From Winogradskyella forsetii (GTDB taxonomy: Bacteria; Bacteroidota; Bacteroidia; Flavobacteriales; Flavobacteriaceae): DNA of 64,000 nt. The notes beneath the pieces were generated by a model that worked only from the letters and a program-made list of their open reading frames with translations, made no database searches and was not told the origin of the DNA. The position numbers were made by a program, and so were the translations under genes. Where the stretch lies: NCBI RefSeq assembly GCF_013394595.1, contig NZ_CP053348.1, forward strand, positions 3,940,501 through 4,004,500, in the 5' to 3' direction. Shown here piece after piece: positions 34,289 through 44,100 of the stretch. How positions within the stretch are numbered: the first letter of the stretch is position 1; every line of letters begins with the position of its first letter.

Positions 34289-34726
34289 ATGTTAGATGAT
34301 GCTAAGGATAGCGCAAGAAAAGCAGGCGATAAAATTAGCCAAAAAGCAAATGAATTTTCAGACGATGCTAAAGATTTTAGTCGTGATGCTAAAAAAGCGG
34401 CTGATGATTTTAGCAACGACGCCAAAGAAGTATTCAGTGATGGTAAAAACGTAGCAATCATTGCTCACATTACTATTATTGGATGGATTATTGCCCTTGT
34501 AATGAATAGCAGTAACAAAACCGAGTTTGGTTCTTTTTATATAAGACAAATGCTTGGACTGTGTCTTATTGGTATAGCTTTAGGCTGGATTCCGATTATA
34601 GGTTTTATTGTGGGCCTGGTATTAATCGTAGCTTGGATTATGAGCTTAATTGCTGCACTTGGTGGCGAGATGAAACCAACTTTTTTACTTGGCAAACAGT
34701 TCCAAGACTGGTTCAAAGCTTTATAA
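34289..34726 (+). CDS. Small membrane protein with charged repeat N-terminus
   Basis: 145 residues from the first ATG. N-terminal region (about 1-55) of repeated DDAKDxxxxA segments, a charged helix, followed by about three hydrophobic helices (AIIAHITIIGWIIALVM, LGLCLIGIALGWIPIIGFIVGLVLIVAWIMSLIAAL split in two) and GGEMKPTFLLGKQFQDWFKAL. Matches DUF4870-like import-component families by shape only. The frame stays coding-like upstream to about 34253 without an ATG, so the true start is uncertain. Confidence 0.7.
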   Translation: MLDDAKDSARKAGDKISQKANEFSDDAKDFSRDAKKAADDFSNDAKEVFSDGKNVAIIAHITIIGWIIALVMNSSNKTEFGSFYIRQMLGLCLIGIALGWIPIIGFIVGLVLIVAWIMSLIAALGGEMKPTFLLGKQFQDWFKAL

Positions 34727-34733
34727 AAACACT

Positions 34734-34761
34734 AAAACCCAGAATTGACCTTCTGGGTTTT
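34734..34761. terminator. Bidirectional terminator
   Basis: Stem AAAACCCAGAA / TTCTGGGTTTT, loop TTGACC, T run on the plus side. Serves the convergent genes at 34289 (+) and 34762 (-). Confidence 0.85.
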
Positions 34762-35781
34762 TTATTGCTTATTTTCAGCTAATCCATAATCCATAGGCAA
34801 AGTATCTCCAACACGTTGGCTTCCCATCACTCCACTAAAATAGATGCCAACTACAGGAGTGTAATTTCCATAAACATCTACAAAAAATTCATCTGATTTT
34901 AAATGTAATTCTGATTGAAAATCTTTGTCGAATAGAATGGATACCTTATCCTTTAATGTAACCCTTTTAAAGCCTGATTCGGCAATAGATTCAACTTTAA
35001 AGAAAGTCCATTCATTAACTCTAAATTTATCGTGGAAAATCCAATACCCTTCTTCTTCAAGTCTTTTGTTATAAAGTGAACGCATAAAGTGCTGTACAGA
35101 ACCTTTATAAGCCTGATTTCGATTTTTGATTTTTTTAGATGTTTTAGTCTCCTTTAACTCTTTATAAAATGAAGTGCCGAAATAAGCCACAGAGTTTATT
35201 GTGAATTCTATAGTTTTTAGATTCGCATAACGGAAACTAATTTCAAAATCGATCAAATCATAAGAGATTTTATATTGTAACGCTTTGTTTTCAATCTCAA
35301 GTGAAGCTTTTGAGCTTGCATATAAGGATTTATTACGCTTGTCATATCTTAAAATTAAATTATCTTCATTCAAAATTTTACAAGATTTGCCAAACTTTGA
35401 AGTCCCCAAAAATTCCTTTCTAAATAGTCGTAATTTTTGTCGTCTAGTTAAACCATCATCATAATCGATGTGAACTTCATCTAATATATTATTGGCTTCA
35501 ATCAATTCTATAGTGATGCTATTTTGACTTCTATAATCAGAAATTAGGACCTTTTCGTAGCCTAAGTAAGAAATAACCAAAGTAGATTGAATAGCATCTG
35601 TATAAGTGATAGAGAATTCACCTTTTTCGTCCGTTGTTGTGCCGATCGTAGTATTGTCAAAATATACGGCAACAGTTTCAATCGGTTGTTGGGTTAGTTT
35701 ATCAATAACACGACCAGTAAGTGTTTGCGATGTACAAAAAAGTGGTAATAAAAAGATAAAAATGACTAGCCTATTTATCAT
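34762..35781 (-). CDS. Carboxypeptidase-regulatory-like domain protein
   Basis: 339 residues. A signal peptide (LVIFIFLLPLFCTSQ) then a carboxypeptidase D regulatory-like beta domain (about 20-105: LTGRVIDKLTQQPIETVAVY, TTTDEKGEFSITY). The rest is a beta-rich region of unknown function (from DEVHIDYDDGLTRRQK). Probably periplasmic or outer-membrane. Its start overlaps the acyltransferase stop by 11 bases, so they are one operon. Confidence 0.83.
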   Translation of the reverse strand: MINRLVIFIFLLPLFCTSQTLTGRVIDKLTQQPIETVAVYFDNTTIGTTTDEKGEFSITYTDAIQSTLVISYLGYEKVLISDYRSQNSITIELIEANNILDEVHIDYDDGLTRRQKLRLFRKEFLGTSKFGKSCKILNEDNLILRYDKRNKSLYASSKASLEIENKALQYKISYDLIDFEISFRYANLKTIEFTINSVAYFGTSFYKELKETKTSKKIKNRNQAYKGSVQHFMRSLYNKRLEEEGYWIFHDKFRVNEWTFFKVESIAESGFKRVTLKDKVSILFDKDFQSELHLKSDEFFVDVYGNYTPVVGIYFSGVMGSQRVGDTLPMDYGLAENKQ

Positions 35782-37603
35782 CCGTATTATCCATAAACTT
35801 ACGCTCCAATTCCGCCTGAAATTCTTCCATTACAGGTCTAACCGTACTTTCTGGTAAGTCCGCAATTTTAATATACATTAAACCATCAACAGCATTATTA
35901 AATAAAGGATCCACATTAAATGCTACGAGTTTAGCATTTTGTTTAATATACTTTTTAAGCAAAACAGGTAGTCGTAATGCGCCTGGTTCTACCTCATCAA
36001 TAATCTTGTCAAACTTATTTAAATCAGCTTCGGTTTCATCAAAGACAAATTCCTTATCGGCATCTTTTAGCTTTACCTTGAATTCCTTTTTTGGATGCAC
36101 ATATTGCGCAACGTAAGGATCATAATAATGGGATTTCATAAACTCAATCATCAAACTTTTAGAAAAGTTAGAAAACTGGTTGCTTATACTGACACCTCCA
36201 ATTAAATATTTGTGTTCAGGATGCCGCAAAGTAGTGTGCACAATACCTTTCCAAAGTAAAAATAAAGGCATTGGTTTCTGTTGGTATTCCTTGATGATAA
36301 AAGCACGCCCCATTTCTATGGATTGGCTCATCATTTTATGTAATTCGGGCTCAAAACGAAACAGATCCTGTAAATAAAACCCATTGATACCAAAACGTTC
36401 AAATATTTGCGAACCTATACCCATCCTATAAGCGCCTGCTATCACATTTTTTTCATTATCCCATAGAAACATGTGGTGGTAATACGTATCGAACTTATCT
36501 AAATCAATGGCTTCATTTGTCCCTTCTCCTACTTCCCTAAAAGTGATTTCCCGGAGTCTTCCTATTTCCCTTAAAATATTCGGAATGTGCTTTGGTGGTA
36601 CCAAAAACACTTCGTAATTTTTACTTTCCAGAAGCCTGAAGTCACTTACTCTAAGCTTGTCTAACTCAGCAATCATTACTTTTGGTGCAATTGGCGTCAC
36701 AATGCGTTTAGGCATTTTTGCAACTTTTAATTGGGATTGGATATTATCTAAAATCTTAGGTTTGCCTTCAAAAGTGTTAGACAACATATAGGTTTTTCGT
36801 CTCAAAAATTCTGAAAACTCCTTCAGACTTGGATGTTCATTTTGATCTTTTAAGGAAATTGCCTTACCTACTCTTACTTTAATCACACGTCGCTTTTGTG
36901 TCAATAATTCTGAAGGCAGTTTCGCCGTTCTCAGCGTATCGCTTATTTTGGAAAGTCTATAGAATAACCTACTATTTTTAGCATGAAAATAAATAGGAAC
37001 AACAGGAACTTCTGCTTTCTGAATCAATTTCATTGCCGCTGCTTCCCACTCTTTATCAACCACTAATTTTCCGTCCCTATAAGTAGAAACCTCTCCTGCA
37101 GGAAACACACCTAACGGATGACCGTCCCGTAAATGCATAATGGCATTCTTGAAACCGGTAATATTACTTTTAATATCCTTTCGTTCTTCAAAAGGATTTA
37201 CGGGCATGATATAAGGTTTTATAGGTTCTATACGATGCAGTAAAAAATTAGCGATAATCTTAAAATCACTACGCTGCTCTAACATAAGTTTCAGTAACAA
37301 CATCCCATCAATACCACCAAGTGGATGATTGGAGATGGTAATGTAAGGCCCTTCTTTTGGAAGACGTTTCATGTCTTCTTCTGGAATTTCGAACTTAATC
37401 TGAAAATCGTCTAAAATGGTATCTAAGAATTCTGGGCCAGGAAGGTGTTTCCTTTTTTTGTACATTTTGTTTAAGGTCGTAATCTTAAGCACTTTCATTA
37501 AGGTCCAACCAAAAAAAGTACCCAAAAATCCATACTTATCCGCATGAATTGCTTTTGCGACTTCTTTTGCGGTTACCAAACCCGTATCAAACGATTTACC
37601 CAT
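35771..37603 (-). CDS. Dual acyltransferase: PlsC domain plus OlsB-like GNAT domain
   Basis: 610 residues. The N-terminal half is a PlsC-type lysophospholipid acyltransferase (about 80-260: SNHPLGGIDGMLL with the catalytic His-Asp motif, and GVFPAGEVSTYRDG). The C-terminal half is an OlsB/GNAT-like amino-acid N-acyltransferase (about 310-510: RLREITFREVGEGTN, DKFDTYYHHMFLWD, IAGAYRMGIG). This is the OlsF / glycine-lipid GlsB-GlsA arrangement: the C-terminal part would make acyl-amino acid and the N-terminal part would add the second acyl chain. Expected at the inner membrane. The amino acid used cannot be read. A -7 box lies four bases before the ATG. Confidence 0.87.
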   Translation of the reverse strand: MGKSFDTGLVTAKEVAKAIHADKYGFLGTFFGWTLMKVLKITTLNKMYKKRKHLPGPEFLDTILDDFQIKFEIPEEDMKRLPKEGPYITISNHPLGGIDGMLLLKLMLEQRSDFKIIANFLLHRIEPIKPYIMPVNPFEERKDIKSNITGFKNAIMHLRDGHPLGVFPAGEVSTYRDGKLVVDKEWEAAAMKLIQKAEVPVVPIYFHAKNSRLFYRLSKISDTLRTAKLPSELLTQKRRVIKVRVGKAISLKDQNEHPSLKEFSEFLRRKTYMLSNTFEGKPKILDNIQSQLKVAKMPKRIVTPIAPKVMIAELDKLRVSDFRLLESKNYEVFLVPPKHIPNILREIGRLREITFREVGEGTNEAIDLDKFDTYYHHMFLWDNEKNVIAGAYRMGIGSQIFERFGINGFYLQDLFRFEPELHKMMSQSIEMGRAFIIKEYQQKPMPLFLLWKGIVHTTLRHPEHKYLIGGVSISNQFSNFSKSLMIEFMKSHYYDPYVAQYVHPKKEFKVKLKDADKEFVFDETEADLNKFDKIIDEVEPGALRLPVLLKKYIKQNAKLVAFNVDPLFNNAVDGLMYIKIADLPESTVRPVMEEFQAELERKFMDNTDDK

Positions 37604-37607
37604 AAAA

Positions 37608-37615
37608 CAAATGTA
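37608..37615 (-). promoter_or_regulatory. -7 promoter box, four bases before the acyltransferase ATG
   Basis: Minus strand TACATTTG then TTTT then ATG (37603). Same spacing as at 28534 and 50736; predicts a leaderless mRNA. Confidence 0.5.
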
Positions 37616-37622
37616 GTAAAGT

Positions 37623-38873
37623 TTATTTAGTTACAATTTGCACCGTTTCTTGTGTTAATTGCTTCAATAATAAGGTTTTATCTTTTTCAAGCTCTTGTAT
37701 AGCACTATCATTATAATGTCTAATAGTGTATAAACTGACCTTTTCATGACAGGTCACCTTGAATTTTGCTTTTAAGTGTTGCAATAATTTTTCTAAATTA
37801 TCATATAAATTATCTATGCACACAGAAAAACTAATCGCTGAATTTTGAATGACATCCACCTTCATTTTATACAAGTGCAACAAGCTAAAAATATCACTGA
37901 TATTTTCTTCCATAATGTATGAAAAATCCAAAGAAGACAATGAAATTAAAATCTGATTTTTCTTAACAATGAAACACGGAATTTCTGGTTCCAAGGCTTT
38001 TCCTTTACTTACGCAAGTACCTGCGCCTTCTGGATTTAAAAACGATTTTACATATAAAGGAATTTCCTTTCTTTGTAAGGGTTGAAGCGTTTTTGGATGA
38101 ATGACGGAAGCACCATAAAATGCCAACTCAATAGCTTCCCTGTAGGAGATTTGATGTAATAACTGAGCGTTTTCGAAATAACGAGGATCTGCATTTAAAA
38201 CCCCTGGAACATCTTTCCAAATCGTTACGCTATTGGCATTTAAACAATAAGCAAAAATTGCAGCCGTATAATCACTGCCTTCTCGACCTAAGGTGGTGGT
38301 AAAATTATTGGCATCACTTCCTAAAAACCCCTGTGTAATATTTAAGATATTGGTATCTAAATTAGCAGAAATATTGGCTTGCGTTGCTTCCCAATTCACA
38401 TTAGAACGCCTGTAATAATTATCTGTTTTTATGAACTCCCTAACATCAACCCACTTGTTTTTCAAGCCAATTTCATTGAGATAATGACTAATAATTGTGG
38501 TGGATATTAATTCCCCATAACCAATAGTCTGATCATAAACATAGTTATAATCTGGAGATTTGTTGCTTTTAAAAAAGGCATTCAGTTCATCAAAAAGTAC
38601 TTTTATAGCTTCAAAAACTTCATGGCGTTTATTCGTAAACAACTCAATTAAAATATCATTATGATATTTAATTACTTCATGAATTGCACTTGGTAATTCT
38701 TCCTTGTTTTCAAAATAATTTTTGATAACCAACTCCATTTTATTAGTGGTCTTTCCCATGGCGGAAATCACAACCAATGTGTTATCATAACCTGTAGTTT
38801 GCAAAACTTTTGCTAAGTTCTTTACGCCGTCTGCATCCTTTACCGATGCGCCACCAAATTTATAAACACGCAT
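37623..38873 (-). CDS. Aspartate kinase
   Basis: 416 residues, monofunctional. Kinase domain with KFGGASVKDADGV at the N-terminus and TLGREGSDYTAAIFA in the middle, then WKDVPGVLNADPRY. The C-terminal part (about 300-400) is ACT-like and probably gives feedback inhibition. Phosphorylates aspartate for Lys, Thr, Met and diaminopimelate synthesis. It shares the TAATG junction with the upstream GNAT gene. Confidence 0.94.
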   Translation of the reverse strand: MRVYKFGGASVKDADGVKNLAKVLQTTGYDNTLVVISAMGKTTNKMELVIKNYFENKEELPSAIHEVIKYHNDILIELFTNKRHEVFEAIKVLFDELNAFFKSNKSPDYNYVYDQTIGYGELISTTIISHYLNEIGLKNKWVDVREFIKTDNYYRRSNVNWEATQANISANLDTNILNITQGFLGSDANNFTTTLGREGSDYTAAIFAYCLNANSVTIWKDVPGVLNADPRYFENAQLLHQISYREAIELAFYGASVIHPKTLQPLQRKEIPLYVKSFLNPEGAGTCVSKGKALEPEIPCFIVKKNQILISLSSLDFSYIMEENISDIFSLLHLYKMKVDVIQNSAISFSVCIDNLYDNLEKLLQHLKAKFKVTCHEKVSLYTIRHYNDSAIQELEKDKTLLLKQLTQETVQIVTK

Positions 38874-39349
38874 TATAATTGGTTTAAATAATTAACAATT
38901 CCTGTTTCATCCAATTGTACTACATTCCAATCGCGCATCACATTTGCGCCTTTGCTTTCATAAAATTTTATGGCGGATTCATTCCAATCCAAAACTTCCC
39001 AGCTTACACGTTTAACACCTAATACTTTGGCGTGTTTAATTACTGTATCCAGCAATTTAGTTCCTAAGCCTTTACCTCGGTATTTTTCACTTACAATAAG
39101 ATCTTCTAGATGTAAAACTTCGCCTTTCCAAGTTGAATATCTCGGATACACCAAAGCAATACCTTCAATAGTATTTTCAACTTCCAAAACAAAACAGGTA
39201 AACTTTGGATGGTTACCAAAACCATCATTTTCTAAATCAGAAATGCTTATGTCAACAGCATCTGATTCTTTTTCGAAGGTTGCCAGTTCCTGAATGAGTT
39301 CAAAAACCCTTGGCATATCTAGTTTGTTGACTAATCTTGGTTGGTTCAT
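38873..39349 (-). CDS. GNAT family N-acetyltransferase
   Basis: 158 residues, one GNAT fold. Acetyl-CoA loop in VSEKYRGKGLGTKLLDTVI, then RVSWEVLDWNESAIKFYESKGA. Substrate unknown. Same transcription unit as aspartate kinase, whose ATG overlaps its stop codon by one base, so co-translation is likely. Confidence 0.88.
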   Translation of the reverse strand: MNQPRLVNKLDMPRVFELIQELATFEKESDAVDISISDLENDGFGNHPKFTCFVLEVENTIEGIALVYPRYSTWKGEVLHLEDLIVSEKYRGKGLGTKLLDTVIKHAKVLGVKRVSWEVLDWNESAIKFYESKGANVMRDWNVVQLDETGIVNYLNQL

Positions 39350-39370
39350 TGGTTATTTAAATAGAATGTT

Positions 39371-39378
39371 CAAATATA
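39371..39378 (-). promoter_or_regulatory. Putative -7 promoter box for the GNAT-aspartate kinase unit
   Basis: Minus strand TATATTTG, 21 bases before the GNAT ATG at 39349. Confidence 0.45.
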
Positions 39379-39477
39379 AAGCAACTCCCTTGACCTAACA
39401 ATTAATTTACCACACGAAAACGTTATAGTTTGTTAAAAAATACGATATTTGTAGGCTAGTAATCAATAACATACTTC

Positions 39478-40485
39478 ATGTCCAAAAGAAATCAGACCTT
39501 AGGGGAATTTATCATAGAAAACCAAAATGCTTTTAAATACTCGTCTGGAGAGCTTTCAAAACTAATTAATTCCATTCGTTTAGCTGCTAAAGTTGTTAAT
39601 CACGAAGTCAACAAAGCGGGTTTGGTGGATATTATTGGTGCCGCTGGAGACACTAATATTCAAGGTGAGGATCAACAAAAATTGGACGTTTATGCAAATG
39701 AAAAATTTATTCAGACTTTAACGAAACGAAATATTGTTTGTGGAATTGCCAGTGAAGAGGAAGATGATTTTATTACCATTAATAGTCAAGATGAAAATCA
39801 TCAGAATAAATATGTGGTTTTAATTGACCCTTTGGATGGTTCCTCTAATATTGATGTCAATGTTTCTGTTGGCACCATTTTCTCTATTTACAGGCGCGTT
39901 ACGCCTTTAGGCACGCCAGTTACAATTGACGATTTTTTGCAAAAAGGTATTCAGCAAGTTGCCGCTGGCTATGTCGTTTATGGCACCTCAACAATGTTGG
40001 TTTATACCACAGGGCATGGTGTTAATGGTTTTACATTAAATCCAGCGATTGGTTCTTATTATTTATCGCATCCAAATATGCAATTTCCCGAAGATGGACA
40101 TATTTATTCCGTAAATGAAGGTAATTATGCAGATTTTCCTATGGGTATAAAAAAATATATTAAATACTGCCAAGAAGATGTGGACGATAGACCTTATACA
40201 AGTCGATACATTGGATCTCTAGTTTCAGATTTTCATAGAAACATGATTAAAGGTGGTATCTATATGTATCCAAAAAGCACCAAAAACCCGAAGGGAAAAC
40301 TACGACTGTTATATGAGTGCAATCCTATGGCCTTTATCGCTGAGCAAGCTAATGGTAAAGCAAGTGACGGAGCAACTAGAATTATGGAGATAGAGCCAAA
40401 GGAATTACATGAGCGCGTTCCGTTTATTTGTGGTAGTAAGAATATGGTGGAGAAGGCTGAAGAGTTCGTACGAAACCATGGTTAA
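39478..40485 (+). CDS. fbp: Fructose-1,6-bisphosphatase, class I
   Basis: 335 residues. Metal-binding ASEEED and the signature [21 protein letters not shown] are present, and the C-terminal [23 protein letters not shown] confirms class I. Key gluconeogenic enzyme, hydrolysing fructose 1,6-bisphosphate. Monocistronic, followed by a perfect terminator. Confidence 0.97.
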   Translation: MSKRNQTLGEFIIENQNAFKYSSGELSKLINSIRLAAKVVNHEVNKAGLVDIIGAAGDTNIQGEDQQKLDVYANEKFIQTLTKRNIVCGIASEEEDDFITINSQDENHQNKYVVLIDPLDGSSNIDVNVSVGTIFSIYRRVTPLGTPVTIDDFLQKGIQQVAAGYVVYGTSTMLVYTTGHGVNGFTLNPAIGSYYLSHPNMQFPEDGHIYSVNEGNYADFPMGIKKYIKYCQEDVDDRPYTSRYIGSLVSDFHRNMIKGGIYMYPKSTKNPKGKLRLLYECNPMAFIAEQANGKASDGATRIMEIEPKELHERVPFICGSKNMVEKAEEFVRNHG

Positions 40486-40512
40486 ATCGGAAAATCTGAG
40501 AAATATCAATAA

Positions 40513-40541
40513 AAAAAGCAACCTAAATTAGGTTGCTTTTT
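40513..40541. terminator. Bidirectional terminator after fbp
   Basis: Stem AAAAGCAACCTAA / TTAGGTTGCTTTT with poly-A and poly-T flanks, between convergent fbp and the TerB-like gene. Confidence 0.88.
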
Positions 40542-40564
40542 CTATTTTATATAAGTTAACTAAA

Positions 40565-40996
40565 CTACTTATTCATATTTTTCATTTCTTCAATAAACGT
40601 ATCCACATCCACTTTATCATACGCAAGTGCCAAGGCTTTGTCAGCAATATACTTTACGTTTTGGGAATGAAATCCTAAACCAACACAAAGTTTTTCTAAC
40701 AACCAATGCTGATTTGGCCCTTCAATATCATCTGCCCAAACCATACGAACTAAGTCATACAAACGTTCTAAGCGAATTTCATAAGAATGTGGTGCATTAA
40801 TCGGATGCGTATTGTAATCCTTTAATATTTCTTTTAAATCGTGTTCTGAAATATCCAATCGTGTTGCTAAACGTTCTAAAAAAGCTCTTTCATTATCGGT
40901 AATCACACCATCACTCATAGCAACTCTGACTATGGACGCAAAATGGTCTTCATTACGTTTTTTAAATCCGCTATCAAATAAATTTGAAAATGACAT
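40565..40996 (-). CDS. TerB-like protein
   Basis: About 143 residues of the TerB/DjlA-N helical fold: ASIVRVAMSDGVITDNERAFLERLATRLDI (an acidic metal-site pattern), and WLLEKLCVGLGF. TerB proteins are linked to tellurite resistance or to membrane stress systems, but no other ter genes are here, so it is probably a general family member. The start is the ATG at 40996: the ORF opens at 41035, but a -7 box covers 41033-41040. Confidence 0.82.
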   Translation of the reverse strand: MSFSNLFDSGFKKRNEDHFASIVRVAMSDGVITDNERAFLERLATRLDISEHDLKEILKDYNTHPINAPHSYEIRLERLYDLVRMVWADDIEGPNQHWLLEKLCVGLGFHSQNVKYIADKALALAYDKVDVDTFIEEMKNMNK

Positions 40997-41032
40997 ATAT
41001 CTATTTTTAGTATCTAAATTATTAATTCTGAA

Positions 41033-41040
41033 CAAATATA
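41033..41040 (-). promoter_or_regulatory. Putative -7 promoter box for the TerB-like gene
   Basis: Minus strand TATATTTG, 36 bases before the ATG at 40996; it argues against the longer start. Confidence 0.45.
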
Positions 41041-41083
41041 ATTCTATTCAAAGAATTATCATTAGTGTACACTTCAAAAATTT

Positions 41084-41091
41084 TATATTTG
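41084..41091 (+). promoter_or_regulatory. Putative -7 promoter box for mfd
   Basis: TATATTTG, 19 bases before the TTG start at 41111. Confidence 0.45.
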
Positions 41092-41110
41092 CACCTTCAA
41101 ATAAAGAAAC

Positions 41111-44100
41111 TTGAGTAAAGTATCTATTGCCCAAAAGTTCGCACAGACTTTGCAGTTGCAAAATCTGCAGACTGCTATTGCCCAAAATGAACCTTTCGAC
41201 TCCGCTCAAGATAAACCTTTCGACTCCGCTCAAGATAAACCTTTCGACTCCGCTCAAGATAAACCTTTCGACTCCGCTCAAGGCAGGAAAACACACCTCA
41301 AAGGTCTGGTTGGATCTTCCTTTTCAATTACGGTTTCCGAAGCTTTTAAAACAGCTGACAAACCGTTTTTATTGATTTTTGATGACAAAGAAGAAGCTGC
41401 TTTTTATCTTAATGATCTTGAACAACTGATCAATGATAAAGATGTGTTGTTCTATCCAGGAAGTTACAGAAGACCATACCAAATTGAGGAAACCAACAAT
41501 GCCAACGTGCTTTTACGTGCCGAAGTTTTAAACCGTATCAATTCGCGCAAAAAACCGTGTATTATTGTGACGTATCCTGATGCGCTTTTTGAAAAAGTAG
41601 TCACAAAAAAAGAACTTGAAAAGAATACCTTAAAGATTTCTGTAGGTAACGACCTCAGCATCGATTTTGTAAATGAAGTGTTGTTTGAATACAAATTTAA
41701 ACGCGTCGATTTTGTCACAGAACCTGGCGATTTCTCCGTACGAGGTGGTATTGTGGATGTGTTTTCCTTTTCTCATGATGAACCTTATAGAATAGAATTT
41801 TTTGGAGACGAAGTCGATAGCATTAGAACCTTTGATGTTGAAACACAACTCTCAACCGAAAGGATTAAAAAAGTCAGCATTATACCAAATGTAGCCAACA
41901 AACTGATTGCTGAACAACGTGAAAGTTTTTTAAAATACATTTCAAATAAAACGGTTATCTTTTCTAAGAATGCATCACTTATATTTTCAAGAATTGATGA
42001 TTTTTATAGTAAGGCTGAAGACGCTTTCAAAAACTTATCCACTGAAGTTAAACGTGCATCGCCAGAAGAATTATTCTGTAATTCAGAGGTATTAAAACGA
42101 CAATTTTTAGAGTATCCTCTAGTAGAATTTGGTACTTCGACTTACATCGACTACGCTCGGCAATCAAATGCCAGCAACCAAGTTATTCAATTTAACATCA
42201 CACCACAACCAGCATTCAACAAACAGTTCAATCTGCTTATTGAAAATTTAAATGCAAACCATGCTGAAGGAATTACCAATTACATCGCCTGTGTAAGCGA
42301 GCAGCAAGCCAAACGTTTCCACGATATTTTTGAAGATGCTGAACAAGAAGAAATTCATTATAAAACAGTTGTGCTTTCGTTATATCAGGGTTTTATAGAT
42401 AAAGATCACAACATTGCGGTGTATACAGATCATCAGATTTTTGATCGCTACCATAAGTTCCATCTTAAAAATGGTTATGCAAAAAAACAAGCCATTACAT
42501 TAAAAGAACTCACAAATCTTGAAATTGGAGATTACGTTACGCATATAGATCATGGGATTGGTAAGTTTGGTGGACTTCAAAAAATAGATGTTGAAGGAAA
42601 AAAACAAGAAGCGATTAAATTGGTCTATGGCGAACGTGATATTTTGTACCTCAGCATTCACTCTTTGCATAAAATCACCAAATTTAATGGCAAGGATGGT
42701 AAACCACCAACCGTTTATAAATTAGGAAGCAAAGCTTGGAAAACCTTAAAGCAAAAAACAAAATCAAGGGTTAAGGAAATTGCTTTCAACCTTATAAAAC
42801 TTTATGCGAAGCGCAAACTTAAAAAAGGCTTTCAGTACGCACCAGATAGCCATATGCAATTAGAGCTTGAAGCGTCTTTTATCTATGAGGACACACCAGA
42901 CCAAATCACTTCCACCGCAGATATCAAAGCAGATATGGAAAGTGAACGCCCAATGGACCGTTTGATTTGTGGAGACGTTGGTTTTGGGAAAACCGAAGTA
43001 GCCATAAGAGCGGCTTTCAAAGCGGTTGACAATGGAAAACAAGTTGCTGTTCTAGTGCCAACAACGATTTTGGCCTATCAACATTCTAGAACGTTTAAGG
43101 AACGTTTAAAGGATTTTCCGGTAACTGTAGATTACGTCAACCGATTCAGAACAGCCAAAGAAAAACGGGAGACTTTAGAAGGGTTGGAAAAAGGGAGTGT
43201 TGATATTATCATTGGTACACATCAACTCGCCAATAAAAACGTAAAGTTTAAAGATTTAGGCTTGCTGATTGTTGATGAGGAACAAAAATTTGGTGTTGCC
43301 GTAAAAGAGAAGTTGAAAACCATAAAGGAAAATGTTGATGTGTTAACGTTAACAGCAACGCCCATCCCAAGAACGCTTCAGTTTAGTTTAATGGCTGCAC
43401 GGGATTTATCTGTGATTACGACGCCTCCTCCCAACAGATACCCAATTGAAAGTCATGTGATCCGTTTTGGAGAAGAAACGATAAGAGATGCCGTGAGTTA
43501 TGAGATTCAACGTGGTGGTCAAGTGTTTTTTATTCATAATCGTATTGAAAATATCAAAGAGGTGGCTGGTATGATCCAACGTTTGGTGCCAGATGCTAAA
43601 ATTGGTATTGGTCATGGACAGCTTGACGGTAAAAAACTTGAAAATTTAATGCTTGCGTTTATGAATGGCGAGTTTGATGTTTTGGTAAGTACAACGATAG
43701 TAGAAAGTGGACTGGATGTGCCTAATGCAAATACCATTTTTATCAATAACGCGAATAATTTTGGATTGAGCGATTTACACCAAATGCGAGGTCGTGTTGG
43801 TCGCAGCAATAAAAAAGCCTTCTGTTATTTTATTACGCCAGAGTATTCAGCCATGACGACGGATGCCAGAAAACGTATTTCGGCATTAGAACAATTTACA
43901 GAGCTTGGCAGCGGATTTAATATTGCGATGAAAGATTTAGAAATTCGTGGTGCAGGAGATTTATTGGGTGGCGAGCAAAGTGGGTTTATTAATGATATTG
44001 GATTTGATACTTATCAGAAAATTTTAAATGAAGCCATAGACGAATTGAAGGAAACTGAATTTTCAGATTTATATAAAGACGATAGCAAACCTAAAAAGTA

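Noticed and set aside
40565..40996. Complete tellurite-resistance locus around the TerB-like gene
   Set aside because: No terC, terD, terZ or similar genes are adjacent; neighbours are fbp and mfd.
41192..41287. Possible CRISPR array
   Set aside because: Units are contiguous with no unique spacers and lie within a coding gene.
41127..41375. Open frames on both strands across the mfd repeat (for example LSGVERFI on the minus strand)
   Set aside because: The repeat length of 24 is a multiple of three, so it keeps every frame open. The mfd frame has strong homology before and after the repeat.
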